A stretch of DNA of 64,000 bases, from the NCBI GenBank assembly GCA_965644315.1, contig CBFFRQ010000014.1, forward strand, positions 1 to 64,000, written 5' to 3'. The notes under the pieces are model-generated. The model was not told the origin of the DNA, did no database searches, and worked only from the letters and a program-made list of their open reading frames with translations. Positions 30,739 to 43,435 of this stretch are shown here, one piece after another. This DNA comes from Caecitellus pseudoparvulus. Lineage: Eukaryota > Bigyra: Bicosoecida. Made by a program: the position numbers and the translations under genes. The stretch's first letter is position 1. Each line of letters begins with the position of its first letter.

Positions 30739-32883
30739 ATGTCTGGTCTATCATGTCTCCCAGCCTCCTTCCTGCTGACTTCCCTGGAGCAGCGCTCTCG
30801 CGCTGTGGACTTTATGCTCGACCTGGGCAACGGGATGTGAGTGCGGGACAATTACCGCACCGCTCCGCCGTCGTGCGCAACCCTATCAGCAGCCCGAGCC
30901 TTTTGGCACTGCCGCAATACGAACACGATTATTCCCTGCAGGTTCGTGCTGGTGCGCCCGGGCTCCCTGGGCGCAGCTGTGAATTTTTCTGTGACTGCCG
31001 AAGAAGTGGTGCACGACGCTGACCAGTGCCAGGAGGTGTGGCACTTGCTGCCCAACAAGGGCACCAAGCGGCCGCCCATGCTGTTCACACACAACTCCAT
31101 CCGGACAGGCTCTTACATCCACATCATGGGCATGCTGCGTCCCCTCGTCCACACTCGCTCTGGCATTCGCCTGTTGGTGCTTGACCCTGTGCCCGCCGAA
31201 TCCGCGCCGCGCACCAGCTGCTGCACCCTGGCGCCTGGCTGCAAGGGGCTCTCCATGCCCATGGGCCTGGCGCCCGGCTACTCCACCTTCTCCGCCGACG
31301 ACCTCATTGATGCCGGCATTCTCGGGGAAGATGCCACCTTCCCCGACTCCAGTGACAAACCACCGCCGCCCCTGCCCGCCCCCAGCCTACCACTGGGCGC
31401 CCTGGTGCCGCCCCAAATGGTGCAGGACGGCGTGAACGCCTCCAACCCCCTGGGCTCTGCCAGCTGGTCGCTGGCTGGGCGACACACTGACACCCTCATC
31501 CCCACGCCACCCCCTTCACACGGCCCTGGCGGGGCTGGGAGGGGGAGTGTCACCGACGGCCCCGCCATCGGCACACTCCCGGACGGCTCCGTGGCGGCAG
31601 GGTTCGCCTTTGATGAGAGTGGGGGTACGCCGAGGAGCGACAGGGGGCAGTCTGGCGCCACGCAGGACCCCCCTCCCGAAGCTGCTGGCACGCCCCAGCC
31701 CGACCGTCAACTGAGCAGTGACAGCCACTCCAGGTCAGCCACACTGCCTGGGCGGGGCCCTGACTCCCAACGGGGCCGTCGAGCGTCGCTGGCGGCGGGC
31801 TTGACATCCGGCGTCAGGCCACCGGCAGCTGAGGAGACCAAGGTGGGCCCACGCCCCAGCACGCCGCCCTCCCCACGCAGGGGTATGGGGCGGGGTGTGG
31901 GGGGGGCTCGAGGGGGCAAGAATCGCACAGGGGATGCGTCGCCACCCCTGTCCTTGGGCGGCACAGCCGCTTCCGACGGCCAGGGGGTGGTGTCCGTGCC
32001 GTCGCCTCTGCGACACCTCAGCGATATGCCGACTGGGGCCGGGAGCGGCGGTGGAACGGTGCAAGACGCCGATGCCCTGCCCACGCCCACCTTCTCAGCC
32101 ACCGCCTCCACAGTCACGCCGGACACGGTGCTCATTCAGCGCATCGTCGCCCCACACGTGCTCAACGCCGCTGCCCTTGGCGTGTCGGCCATGTTCGACG
32201 AGGAGATGCCGGCGCTGGGGTCAAGCGTGCGACCAGAGGACGCGGGGCTCGACGGGCCCCCGCCCCTGTCCAACAGCCACACCATCCACTCCAGTCGCGG
32301 GGACACGGACCACGACTCCATCCTCGTGCAGTCTCAGCTGCAGTGGCCTGTGTGTGCCGGCATCGGCGCCGGCACCCTCGCCCTCGCACTCATCTTCATC
32401 CTCGCCGCTGGCATCCCTGCGCCAGGCAGCTACGGCGTGGCGGGGGCCGTGGTCGTCATCGGCTTCGCAGTTGGCTGGTGGACGGAGTGGAACACGGAGG
32501 CGGCCCAGCCACGCTTCCTGCGCTCCGTCATGCCCGGCATCCTCACCAACGCCACCTTCCAGCGAGCCCTACGCCAGGCGGACTCTGGCCCTGCCGCGCG
32601 CCAGGCTGCGCTGAACAAGGGCCGCCTGACCCTGCTCAGTGGCTATGCGTTGCCTGTGCGCCCGGCCACGGAGAGTCACATCCTCGTGCTGCCGTCGCTG
32701 TTTGCGCCTGGGCGCCCCACCACCCTGCTTGCGGACCGTACATCGGCCAAGCGAGTGGAGGCGGAGAACCCGTGGTGCCTGTCACACCGCGGGCCCTGCT
32801 TGTGTGCCTGCAGCTTCGTGCTGCATGCAGCGACGTGGGCCTGCATCTGCATGTGTGCTGCTTGCGCAGTGGGTGCGACCTGA
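30739..32883 (+). CDS. Orphan membrane protein with globular N-domain and two C-terminal TM segments
   Basis: Exons 30739-30836 and 30942-32883 (105-nt intron, phase 2) give 679 aa. No family recognised. Splicing joins AVDFMLDLGNGM to FVLVRPGSLGAAVNFSV, a smooth hydrophobic/beta pattern, and the following ~110 residues (to LLVLDPVP) look like a compact globular domain. A long Pro/Gly/Ser-rich linker (about 170-470) follows. Residues about 499-545 contain two adjacent hydrophobic segments (GAGTLALALIFILAAGIPAP and GVAGAVVVIGFAVGWW), likely a membrane hairpin, then a short conserved-looking tail. The last ~30 residues are unusually Cys-rich (CLCACSFV...CICMCAACA) and could be a fortuitous read-through of a missed intron. 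Function unknown. Confidence 0.6.
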
Positions 32884-33327
32884 GCAGCGCGTTTCGACTG
32901 GAGCGAACATTGCATTGAATGCAGTGCCCTCTGTCCATGGGCTTGAACTTGGTGTATGGCAGGGGCAGAGCGGGCAGTCCTGGCTAGGGACGTTACAAGT
33001 TTCGGACATGGTAGGGCCGCACCCGGCCGCAGGGAATTCTCCTTGGCCCTGACGAACAGTCGTTCGAAACACCTGCACAGGAACCACTTTATCAAAATCA
33101 CACCTATCATCTCACCCACCTCACGTTTCTCGCCATCTGACATCTCTCTTCCCCCCCCTACGACCTCCGTTGCAGCGTGCGTGGCCCGCCAAGCACGTGC
33201 TTGCTGCGTCGCTGTGCCAACTTCCGCAACGGCAGGCAGCATGCGCTGGAAACTCAGGAAGCACTTGCCCAGCCCTGATACCACCCGCAGGCACTTCATT
33301 GAACTAGGATTTCGGAATCCGAGCACC
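32884..33327. promoter_or_regulatory. Upstream region of the glutathione transferase gene
   Basis: A 444-bp gap. The GST reading frame stays open through most of it from a GTG, but that extension has no conservation and is rejected as coding. A long pyrimidine-rich tract at about 33095-33172, including CTCTTCCCCCCCCTACGACC, lies about 160 bp before the GST start and may be promoter or 5' UTR. Confidence 0.35.
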
Positions 33328-34149
33328 ATGGCCGCCTCTGCAAAGTCCCCTATCGTCGTGCGTATGCGTGCGGGTTCGCCAAGGAATTCTGGACGCACCA
33401 CGCCAACCGCCCGAAAGCCGCAGTTCGTGAACAACCGCGTGTGCCCTTTCGGACACCGCGCCTGGCTGTCCCTGGAGTTCCACAAGCAAGCAGGCGGCCT
33501 GGACTACACGTTCAAGAGCACCAGCCTGTCTGACAAGCCGCAGTGGTTCACAGACATCTACCGCAAGGCGCTGGGCGCTGACGTGACTTCCACAGGCAAG
33601 GTGCCGGTCATCCAGGACGGCGACGTCATCCTCACAGAGTCGGCCGTCATCGCCAGGTATGTCGACGACAAGTTCGCCCCTGCGTCGGGTGTCTCCCTGG
33701 CGGCCGCCTCAGCCCTGGACAAGGCCAAGGTGACGCTGTTTGTGGACAGTGTGGCAGGCCCCCTCATCAAGGCCTTCTACACCCTGCTGAAGGCCCAAGA
33801 CCCCGCCGACCACGGCAAGCTGGCCGAGGACTTCACTGGCGCCCTGCGTGCCATCGGGAGCAAGCTTCTGGCGAACGATGCTGACGGCGCGGGCGGCCCG
33901 TTCTTCTTGGGCAGCCAGTTGGGCTTCGCAGAGACGCTTGTGTGGCCCTGGATTCGCCGTGTGAACGCCCTGACTGTGCATCGGGGCTACAACATCCCTG
34001 CCGCGGGGGAGGACGCAGCTCTCGCTCGTTTCCACACCTGGAAGGAGGCCATTGAGGCACACCCTGCTGTGCAGGGCACCTTTGAGGAGGGCGATGAGGA
34101 CTTCTACGCTGAAGTGTACACTGTGTACGCAAACCCCAAGAAGGAGTAA
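33328..34149 (+). CDS. Glutathione S-transferase, omega-like
   Basis: Exons 33328-33357 and 33424-34149 give 251 aa, the normal cytosolic GST length. Removing the 66-nt intron (GTGCGT...CGCAG) joins MAASAKSPIV to FVNNRVCPFGHR and restores the first beta strand and active-site turn of the thioredoxin fold. Cys17 in VCPFGHR is in the position of the catalytic cysteine of omega-class GSTs, which favour thiol transfer and dehydroascorbate reduction. GKVPVIQDGDVILTESAVIARYV is the glutathione-binding cis-Pro and Glu-Ser region; the helical C-domain follows (LAEDFTGALRAIGSKL, FFLGSQLGFAETLVWPWI). The intron is a multiple of three without a stop, so an unspliced reading inserts 22 residues. Probably cytosolic redox/detoxification. 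Confidence 0.92.
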   Translation: MAASAKSPIVVRMRAGSPRNSGRTTPTARKPQFVNNRVCPFGHRAWLSLEFHKQAGGLDYTFKSTSLSDKPQWFTDIYRKALGADVTSTGKVPVIQDGDVILTESAVIARYVDDKFAPASGVSLAAASALDKAKVTLFVDSVAGPLIKAFYTLLKAQDPADHGKLAEDFTGALRAIGSKLLANDADGAGGPFFLGSQLGFAETLVWPWIRRVNALTVHRGYNIPAAGEDAALARFHTWKEAIEAHPAVQGTFEEGDEDFYAEVYTVYANPKKE

Positions 34150-34469
34150 TACAGCGCATGATTTGTGCTAATTTCTGCATGCTTGTCGACACTGGGTGCA
34201 TTGAGTCCGCTGTGAGGCCTGTGGGGCAGGTGAGAGAGCGGCAGATGGCTGCCGACCCCAAAACGCACACCAGCCGAGGAAGGAGCACCACGGGTACAAG
34301 GGCCGGAGGCGCTCTTCATGTATGTGTATAGGTCGTGTGGCTGTGCTTATTCACGCCGGTGGGTCAACGTGGCCGTGCGCCGGCCAAGGGTTGACTTGGC
34401 GGTCGCCGCGAAGACGTTGAGCGTTTCTGCGGCACCTGCCGCTTCTCGCGGTCTGTGAGCGAGGTGGCC
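34150..34469. promoter_or_regulatory. Intergenic region between GST and giant gene
   Basis: These 320 bp contain no supported gene. A GTATGTGTATAGGTCG patch near 34321-34336, about 140 bp upstream of the next ATG, is the only AT-richer element. Confidence 0.3.
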
Positions 34470-37400
34470 ATGGCGTACTACCAAAACACGTTTGAAGCAA
34501 TAGCAAAGCAAAATGGTGTGTCCTTCGTCGGACACCGTGGAGGTGGCAGTGCAGGGGATGCAGGGCGGTGGGTGCTGTTGACACCTTGGCAGGTGAGCCC
34601 TGCCCTGAGCACAGCTTGCGCCAGGCAAGCTGCCCCTTCACCGCGCCCACTGCCACGCCCACGCACAGGTATGGCTGCTGGAGGAGTCCCTCCGTCACAC
34701 TGGTGGCCTGTCCTTCGAAGGCAGTGCTGGCGTGGACGGCTCCAGCGTGCACGGTGGTCCGGAGCACCTGCGCAAAGGCAGCGCCGGCGGTCTCTTTGGC
34801 CCGGGCAGTGCCGTCCCGCCGACCCCGGACGGGGAATTCCGCCTGATTAAGCTACAGGCCCAGAAAAAGCAGGATGTCGCCGAATCAGCCGCTGGCAGCG
34901 TGTTGGAGGCCGCCCTGCGGGGGGTGGGCGTTGGGCGGCAGGGGGGCGGCCCGGTCCCCGCTTGGCGTGCGGGGGGCGACTCAGCTGGTGGAGACGCCAT
35001 CGGCCCAGCATCAGGGGGCGACCAAGCACACCTGCAGGCGCGTGTGGGCAAGCTGTCCCAGCGCCTGGTGTCGGGCGCTGCGGATGTGGCGGTGGACGTG
35101 CAGCATGCTCGGGCCAGCGGCAGCGCCATCCCGAGCACAGGCGGGGTCAGCAGCGGAGAGTGGGCCCACAGCGGCGGCCAGCGCGGTGGTCGGTCCCCCG
35201 CCTCCACTCGTGCTCGTGTGCACCTCGCGGGCATGTCTGTGGAGGATGGGGATGTGCGTGTGGGGGACAAGGCAGCCGGTGTGCTTGCGCAGGCGCAGGG
35301 GGACGCCGCCACCAGTCGGAGGGGGGGTGGCACGGACCGAGCCAGGGACATGGCTCGGGTGGCGGGGAACAGCCAGGCGGCTGTGGAGAGTCTGGGCGTG
35401 CTGGCAGATGCCCGCGTGCACGCCATCCAGCGGGTGGGCAGTGACGGCGGCAAGTACGTATTACGCCCCAGCACCTCCGGCGCCGACGGCCTGGCAGAGG
35501 CTGGTAGCATGGGCCAGGCGCTGTTCGGCAGCGGACCAGGGGGGCCGCGCCTGCCCCACCCCGTGTCAGCCGCCGAGGGCGGGGAGGGGGGTGCCTCCAC
35601 CCTCACCCGCTGGCGCGGACCGCTCACGGGCAGTGGGGAGGACACTGTGCCGGCGTTCTCTGCCACGGCGTCGGGCCCGGCCTCGTCACTGCTTGGCGTC
35701 GTGGGAGAGGCGGCGCCGCCCCCCCTGCCTGGGGCATATGGCGGGCACGGACCAGGGGGAGGGGGCGTGGCGCCGGCAGCGCCTCCCCAGCTGCTGACTG
35801 GCCGGGCTGGCAGCTACCGCCACGGCCCGAGTGGTCTGCCACAGCGCAGTGCGGCGTCAGGTGGCCACGTGTGGCAGGCTGGTACCATGCGTGCGGCCGT
35901 GACGGTGGACATGGTGCGGGGGCTGCGGCAGTACATGTCCCAGCTGGGCACCCGGGACCGCCTGCGCCTGATGCTGGCTGAGGCCATGTGTCGGGACCCC
36001 ACCTGCTTCACACTGGGGTCCGGGTCCGGGTCGGGGGAGGGCGGCGCAAGTGGTGGCCATGGGTCCAGCACGCCCGGCCTGGGTACGGTGGAGGCGGTGC
36101 TAGGGGGCAGTGACTGTGTCACCCCTGCGACGCCCAGCGTGCGCGTGCACGTGGGGGGCAGCATCGTCAGCACCGCCCCTGACAGCCGCGCAGCGCACGA
36201 ACACGGGACTAGCCGTGGCTTTGGCGAGAGCGTGGAGGATGCGGAGAGTGCCGGCCGGAGCTTCCTCGCGGCGGCTGTGCGGGGGGGAGTGGGCGGGGAG
36301 GGCGCGAGGGATGGGGCGAGTGGGCCCCGCCCCAGTGTTCTGCTTGGGGAGGGCGGCGCCAACCCGGAACACCGCGCCAGCAGCGCCGTGCTGGGGGACA
36401 CCACCCCCTCGGCACCCCTGCTTGGGGGCAGGGACGGCCTCCTGCGCTTCCTGTACATGCGCATGGCACGGGAGCGAGCAGGGGCGCTGGGCGCTCTGAC
36501 GCAGGGAGGGGGGGGGTCGGCGGCAGCATCGCCCCCCCCCTACGGCTTCGCCGTCCCCGACCCCAGTGCCTCCTCGCCAGACCTGCCTGCCATGGGCGAG
36601 GACGGCGCGCTGACCCACGCGGAACACACCAGTGTCGTGGATGCGACGAACCGGCTGCTGGTGCTGGTGCATGTACTTCTGGCAGACATTCGCCTGTTGC
36701 AGTGGCGTGCCTGCAACCCTGCGCCCGTGACGGTGGACACTCGCCCGCCAGGCAAGATGGGGGACGGGGACGGGTACGTGTATGGGGGCCTGGTGTCCCC
36801 CGGGCACACCAAGACTCTGCACCTGCCCACCCCCTCGCCCGACATTCACAAGCCCCCGCCTGACTCAGCCTGGGGCTCGGTGTTGGGAGGGGGGGGTCAG
36901 GGCGGCGGCGAGGGGGGGGGCGTGCCCGCCTTCGCCACCCCCCACAAGCTGCACAGCGCTGCCACGGAGGGGGGCCTGCCGGTGGTGTCCTCCGTCACGG
37001 AGCTCATCGCCATGTCCAACCTGCCAGCACCCCTGTGGGGCCACGTGCACGACGCCCTGCGCCGTGTGCTGGCCCGCATCCCTGCCGCCCTGCGCCAGGC
37101 ATACCGCCGGCGGGAGCAGGAGCGCCACGCCGCCTACCGGGCCCGCGTGCAGTGGATGAAGGGACAGTTCGCGCGGGACCTGGCAGAGCAGCGCCGGCGC
37201 TTTGAGGAGGCGGCGGCACCGCTGTCTAGCAAGGTGCGAGGCCTGGAGCGGGCGCTGGGCATCGCCCGGACCCAGCTCCGGCGCGCCCGTATCCAGGCGG
37301 CACAGCAGGGGGTGGTGCTGAGCGAGTTGGCGCCCCAGGTCACCCGCCACGCCATCCAGGGCGTTCTGGCGGCGGTGTACGGGACGGGGGAGGGGGGGGG

Positions 37401-40400
37401 GCGTCTGTCCCCCCGTTCGCCTCGGGCTGGGGGGGAGGGCGCAGAGGACGGCTCGGAGTGGGAGGACGAGGGGGGTGAAGGGGGGGTGGAGGGGAGGTCT
37501 GGCCAGGACGGGTACACCCCTCGTGTCGGCTCTGCCCTCGCGCGGCTGCGTCGAGCTGGTCGCAGCGTCATGGCGGGAGAGGGGGGGCGCTCTCCCGGCA
37601 GCCCTGCTCACGCCAGTACCACCCTGCACATGGCCCCATCAGCCTCCCGACTGCCAGCTGGCAGCAGCGTCGTGCTGGGGTCCAACAGCAGTGCTGTGAA
37701 GTGCGCCCTGGGGCCAGACGGCTCTCTGACGTTTCGCGATGAAACGGAGTTCCTCGCAGCGGTCGTGGAGCTGCTGTCAGACGACGCCGTGACGGGGAAC
37801 GATGTGCAGGGGGCGTCAGCTGTGGGGCGCACAGTGCACAACAACCCCTTCCTGCGCGCCATCGCCGGCAAGATCCGTGACTTGGCGGAGAAGGCCCACA
37901 CCAGCCTGTACGAGCGGGAGGAGTTGGTGCGCAGCCTGCGCGAGTCACAGGCCAGTGTGGTGGAGCAGGTGAAACGCCTGCGCCGCCAGCTGGTGGTGAC
38001 GCGGTGGAAGGCGGCGGCGGCACACGCCACCCTGCAGCGCAAGTACACGGCTGTTACGGAAGAACTCATCATGGTGCAGCGTGAGTGTGGGGCGCGTGAG
38101 GCGCGGCTGGAAGAGGAGGCGGACCTGCTCTCGCGCACCCTGGACCTGGTGCAGCAGCGGGAGCGCAAGCGCGCCACTGGGCGACTGCAGGGCGCGGCCA
38201 AGGACTCCGCCGTGCTGCGGGAGGTGTTCGGTGAGGGCGCCGTGAAGACCATGTACGACCTGGCCTGCCGTATGCAGGCGGCGGCGGATGCGGGTCTGCC
38301 TCTGGTGCTGGCGGCACGTCAGGGCGGGCTGTTGCCTGTGGCGGAGGGTGACACAGGCGCCTCGTCGCCACCCGTCACGGCGCACACCGCTGCCGTTTCC
38401 GCCATCGGGGCCCGGCGACAGGCACCCTCGTCACGGTCGCTGCTGTCGTCACGGGGCTCGGCGGCGTCGCCAGGCAGTCGAGGGGGGGGTGACGACGACG
38501 GCGAGGGGGGGTCTGCCCGTGCCTCTCCTGGGGGTCGTCGCCGCAAGGGCCGGCGCAGGGGAGGCGGCTCCTCACGCCGACTGGACACCTCTCCCGGCAC
38601 AGGGTCCGGTGCCGGAGGTGCCGCGGCGTCAGCTGCTGCGGCCGCTGGGTCGCTGGCTCTGACGGCGGATGAGGCAGCCTTGCTGTTCGCGGTGCTAGTG
38701 GCGGGGGGGCGGCTGGAAGGCGAGGGGGTGGGTGGCGCGGCCACCCCCGGTGCCGCTTCTGCCGGCACAGCTGCCTCTGGTTTCCAGGTGACGCCCAATG
38801 GCCGGGGGGGCGACGCGGCACATCGTGTGGCCATGGCGCTGAGTCGAGTCGTACCGTTGGAGCGGGGGGGGGAAGAGGCCCCCTGGAAGGCCATTGGCAA
38901 GCCTCGGGTGCAGACGGAGGGGGGGGTCCTGTCCGGCTCCGAGGGGGGGTCAGGCAAGCACGACCCCTGGTCCATCTTGCAGCCAGGCGACGGTGCGGGG
39001 CTGGGCGAGCCAGGCAGCTCCACGCCACAGTATGACGATGGGCGGGGCGTGGGGGAGGGCATGGTGGGCGACCGGGTGGACCTGGAGGCGGGGGAGGTGG
39101 CCCTCCCGGATGCGCCCCCCCACCGCCGCACGGCGGGGTCCTCCATCAGCCGCACACTGCAGCGGGATGCCTCCCGTGCGCACTGGGGCGCCTACGGCGG
39201 CGCTGACTCGGAGTTGTTTGAAGACGACTTCGCGTGGTTGGAGGCAAACCGTGCGGGGGCTGTGGCGGCGGGGCAGGGGGCTGCCACGCCCCAGGCCCGG
39301 GCTACGGCGTCTGCGGGGCAGCTGGCGCCGCCCCGGGCGGAGGTGGACCCCGTGCCAGCAGGCAGTGACTCGGAGATGGACGTGCCTCGTCGCCGCCCCA
39401 GCACGGTGGGGCAGACGGGGCTGGCGCAGGGCGGCCGCGGCGCCGGAGGTGCTGGGCAAGGGGGGCGTGCATCACCTCTGGCGCAGTCCCAGCAGCAGCA
39501 CCCCAGCGACGGCGAAGGGCGTGTCACGGCCGGCACTGTCAGTGTCTCTGGAAGCAGTGCTCCGACGAGCCCGCCCCCCGGGCGTCGGCGGTACGGTCGC
39601 GAGACGCTGCCGTCTGACGCCTCTGCAGCTGCGGCTGTGCGGCGCGAGGCGGGTGGACTGGCCCATGTGACTGGGCGAGGCGCGGGGCAGGTCCAAGGCG
39701 CCGAGCAAGTGGAGGGGGGGGTCGAGGGGGGTGCGAGGGGGGGTCAGGCAGGCCCCGCCTCCAAGGCCCCTAGCGATAAGCGCAGCCAAGCAGGGGAGGG
39801 CTCAGACGGCGCAGGAGCCAGTGCACCAGGGTCGGGTGTGCCCCCACCCTCCGCCCCCCTGCACACCAGTGTCACGGGGGTGGATAAGCGGCGCCAGGCG
39901 CCCCTCGGCACAGTGCTGGACCACCACCGCGCCACCACTGTCGGCGCCTCGGACCTCCGCCCCGCCGACCCCGTCACCGTCCAGGAGGTGTCCACTCGAG
40001 CTGGGGTGAAGGAGCGGGAGGGGACCCCCACCTCATCCGCCCAGGTCTCAGACTTGAGCACGCCCCAGCTGACACGCACTGGGGACAGCGCCCTGCACCC
40101 TGCGAGTCCTGTGGACAGCGAGGTCGCAGCGGAGCTGGAGCGGGTCGCAGCGCGAGCTGCCCGACGGGAGGCCCTCGCCAAGGCGCGGGCCGAAGCGGGC
40201 ACCCTGGCACCCACTGCGTGGGGTGGAGGCCGCAGCACTTCCGGCAGTTTGCGGGCGTCGCCCACCGGCTCCCCCCGCAGCGCCAGCCCGCCCAGCCGCC
40301 AAGGCACTGGACTCTCCTCGCCCCTTGTGGCCGACAGTGGGGGGGAGAGCGGGCCAGGCATGCCCACCCTGCCGCCGCCGCCCACAGAGGAGCCTGAGGT

Positions 40401-43266
40401 GCTGGAGCGCGCAGCCCGTCGCCGACGGGCAGCCCGTGCGAAGCGGCGGGCGTCACGGGCGAAACGAGCCGCGCGATCTGGAGTCGTGCGCCGATCCCCC
40501 TCACCGGGCAGCTCCTCCGCCCAGGCGTCACGCAAGGCCACTCGACCACGCAGCGTGGAGCCTGGTTACCGGTGGGATGAAGGGGGGCACTTCCACACTG
40601 GGTCCACTGGGAGCAGCGGCACGGAGGAAGGGGAGGGCTCTGCATCCCCCACTGACTCTCTCAGTGCTCTGGAGGGCGGCTTTGTAGGCGGTACGCAGGG
40701 CGGTCCCCGACCCGCCTCCCGCGAAATACGCAAGCCCAAGCCCACGCGCCAGGTGGGCTTCGACCTGTCGCGGAACACTGTGGAGGCTGTTCGGGCCTAC
40801 GCAGCCCTGCAGGCGGAACAGGACGGTGTCTCCCAGCCTGGCGAGGGAGCGGGACAGCCGTCTGAGGCGCAGCAGCAGCGTCCCCTCGTCGGTGGCATCG
40901 TGCGTGAGGGGGGCTGGTCACAGCACGCGCCTGTGCAGCGAGTGCGAGGCCTGAGCGGCATGGCTTTGGGCACAGGCCGCCTGGGTTCGTCGGGTGGTCG
41001 GGCACGTGCCGCTGGGGATGACGACGACGGAGTGGTGGAGGGAGGCATCATCATGGCCCGTCCACCCCCTGGCCAAGGCAGCGCCCTCACCTCCCAACTG
41101 CACGGCATCATGGAGCTGTACCGTCGCCAGGGCGTCGACGGCGAGCTGCTGCGCGAGGCCATGGAGCGCGTCGCAGGCGCCGAGGCGGCAGCGCAACGTG
41201 ACAGCGACACCACCACCGATTTCGGTGCCAGTGGCGGCGAGGGCAGTGCTCCTCGGCATCGCTACCTGTATCCCTCTGGCAAGGGGGGGCGAGACGGCAC
41301 AGGGACGGACCTGCACTTCCTTGCCGTGGACGGCAGCTCCGGCCTGGCAGTCATCGGCCACGACACGTCATTCCGGCAGCAGCGCCGGGGCGGCCAGGTG
41401 CCGGCGGAGGGTCCAGCGGACCCCCGTGTCCTGGTGCCGTCCAAAGTGGCCATCGGTGGCGCTCTGACAGACTTCAACCCAGGCCCCTCACCCCAAGCCC
41501 GGGGGTATCTGTTCCGGCCCGGGCAGTGGTTCGACGCGGCGGCAGCGGCACAGGGCGCCACGACAGACGCCGAGGCCGAGACGGCGCTGGCAGGCGTCAC
41601 CCTGCCGCCGGGCATCACGCCGAGAATGTTCGCGGAATTTTCCCGGAACCAGGCCATCATGTCCAAAGCCATCCTGGAGGCGGCCAAGCTGCAGGGGGTG
41701 GGCCCAGCGCAGGCGCAGCAGCTGGGCCTGGGCCTCTCAGTGCTGTCCCTAGCCAAGGCGGGCAGGGAGGGGTGGACTGCTGCCATCACGACGGCACCCC
41801 CCCCTGCTCCCCAACTGGGCCCCCTGGCAAGCGTGCCACAGCTGCCCGGCTCCCTGCGCGAGTCTTTCGACCTGGAGCGCCTGCGAGCGGATGCTGGTCG
41901 GTTGCACCGGCAGTGGCTGAGCGAGGGCGCCCTGCTGGCGTGGACGCAGGAGGGGGGTCGTCCACCCCCCCTCGTGCAGCCGGGCTGGGAGAGCAAGGAG
42001 GGGGGGGACGGCGCATCCACCCTCACCTCCCTGCCGCCCGGCGAGATCGAGGAGTACTCCCTCTTGCCCTGGTACCGCCTGCACGCCCGGGCCCTGCCGG
42101 CTGAGCACGTGGCTGCCTTCAGCGCGGCGGTGGAGAAGCTGTCGTATTCGTCAGCGCGAGGCGGGCCGAAGAGGGGTGCCCAGCGACCCCCTGTCCCCCC
42201 TGCTTCCCCCCTTCGCCGCCCTGACAGCCAGGAGCTCCTGGTGTCGGATGCCGGGGACGACGACGGACCGGGTCCCGTACCGGTGCTGCCGCTGGGCCAG
42301 GCGGAGCTGGGACTGGACGGTTCTGGGCGGGGTGTGCCGATCGGACCCACGCACCATGTGCGGGGCATGACGCTCGCGGCTGTGCTGGGGCGCGAGGGGG
42401 GACACACGCCGCGCCCGCCACAGCTGTCCACAGGCGGCACGCTGCCCACGCCGTCTGCCATGGGGCGGACAGAAGGCGATGCCGATCGGCAGCTGCGACC
42501 TGCTCCGCCCTCTGCTCGCTGGGGCCAGGCGCACAAGCACTTGAGCCTGTCCAAGCGTCTGCGCTTCCTGCGCCTGCGCCAGCGGGGGGAGGGCAGCGGT
42601 CCATCGGCCGCCACCCCTCCTGAACCTGAGATGATGCTGGCCGTGCCGCAGTCGTCCATGCCCGCGCACGCCCAGCGCGTGGCACGTGCCAAGGCTGGGA
42701 TGGAGGCCCCGCGTGAGGACACGCCGGGGCCCGGCCTCACGGCGTCGCAATCTGCCCGGGGCCGCCTCAGCCGCCGCGCCATGGGCACTTGGCGAGGGGC
42801 CTCCCTGCCCAGCGTGCGGGGGGGGGCTGAGGGGGCACAGGCCGAGGACAGGGGGGGCCTCTCCGCTTCCCTATCAGCCGTGAGTTTGGGCGGCGGCAGC
42901 GTGAGCGCTCGGGGTCCCTTGCGTGCGGAGGGTGGGGCCACACCCGCCCTCCTGCGCCCATCGCCCGGACTGACTCGTTCCGCTTCTAGCGTCCTCTTCA
43001 CCAGCACCATCACCTCGCGCCAGGGCGCTGCCAGCGCAGACCCACTGCCAGATGGCAGTCGCCCCGAGCGCCAGCGACGGAAGGGCTCCTCCACTGCCTC
43101 TGCAGGGGGGCTCGGGCTCCGGCGAGGGGGGGGTCGTCTGGCTGCCCCCCGGGCCCTGCATGCTGCCGTGCGACAAGGGCTCTTGCAAGGCACTAACACG
43201 ACAGAGGATGGAGTGGTGCAGTACGGCTCAGCAGTCAGCCGGCGATCAGGTTATGGAGAGGTCTGA
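34470..43266 (+). CDS. 2906-aa low-complexity protein with central coiled coils
   Basis: Exons 34470-34592 and 34669-43266 (76-nt intron) give 2906 aa. No family recognised. The N-terminus looks conserved in style: MAYYQNTFEAIAKQNGVSFV, then WVLLTPWQ joined by splicing to VWLLEESLRHTGGLSFEG. Most of the rest is Gly/Ser/Pro/Ala low complexity. Two coiled-coil regions stand out, at about residues 850-960 (MKGQFARDLAEQRRRFEEAA, LERALGIARTQLRRARI) and 1100-1260 (KIRDLAEKAHTSLYEREELV, ARLEEEADLLSRTLDLVQQR). Short basic segments (ARRRRAARAKRRASRAKRAA, about 1920-1945) and a more ordered segment near 2250-2400 also occur. It contains runs of nine to ten G that put the frame at risk of sequencing indels, yet the frame is intact throughout. 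A cytoskeletal or scaffold role is only a guess. Confidence 0.75.
37392..37401 (+). repeat. Poly-G tract (10) inside the giant coding sequence
   Basis: A run of ten G encodes Gly in the linker after the first coiled coil. Similar nine-base runs lie near 36508-36516 and 38864-38872, and nine C at 36532-36540. They are mutational and sequencing hot spots in an otherwise intact frame. Confidence 0.9.
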
Positions 43267-43435
43267 GCAGGCTCGCAACTGAGCGTGCCCTTGCCTACGC
43301 TCGACTCTCTGGGCAAATGCACTGGTTGGGCCAAACTTGCGAAATGAGAGCGTCACTTGCACCCGCTGCCGCGGAGCTGGACATGTGCGGCCTGGTGGGC
43401 GCCGCTCCTCCTGCCTGCTGCTCTGCCTCTGCAGC

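Noticed and set aside
32956-33327. A 124-codon N-terminal extension of the glutathione transferase frame
   Set aside because: It begins at GTG, resembles no GST sequence, and a normal 251-aa GST is obtained from the ATG at 33328 once the 66-nt intron is removed.
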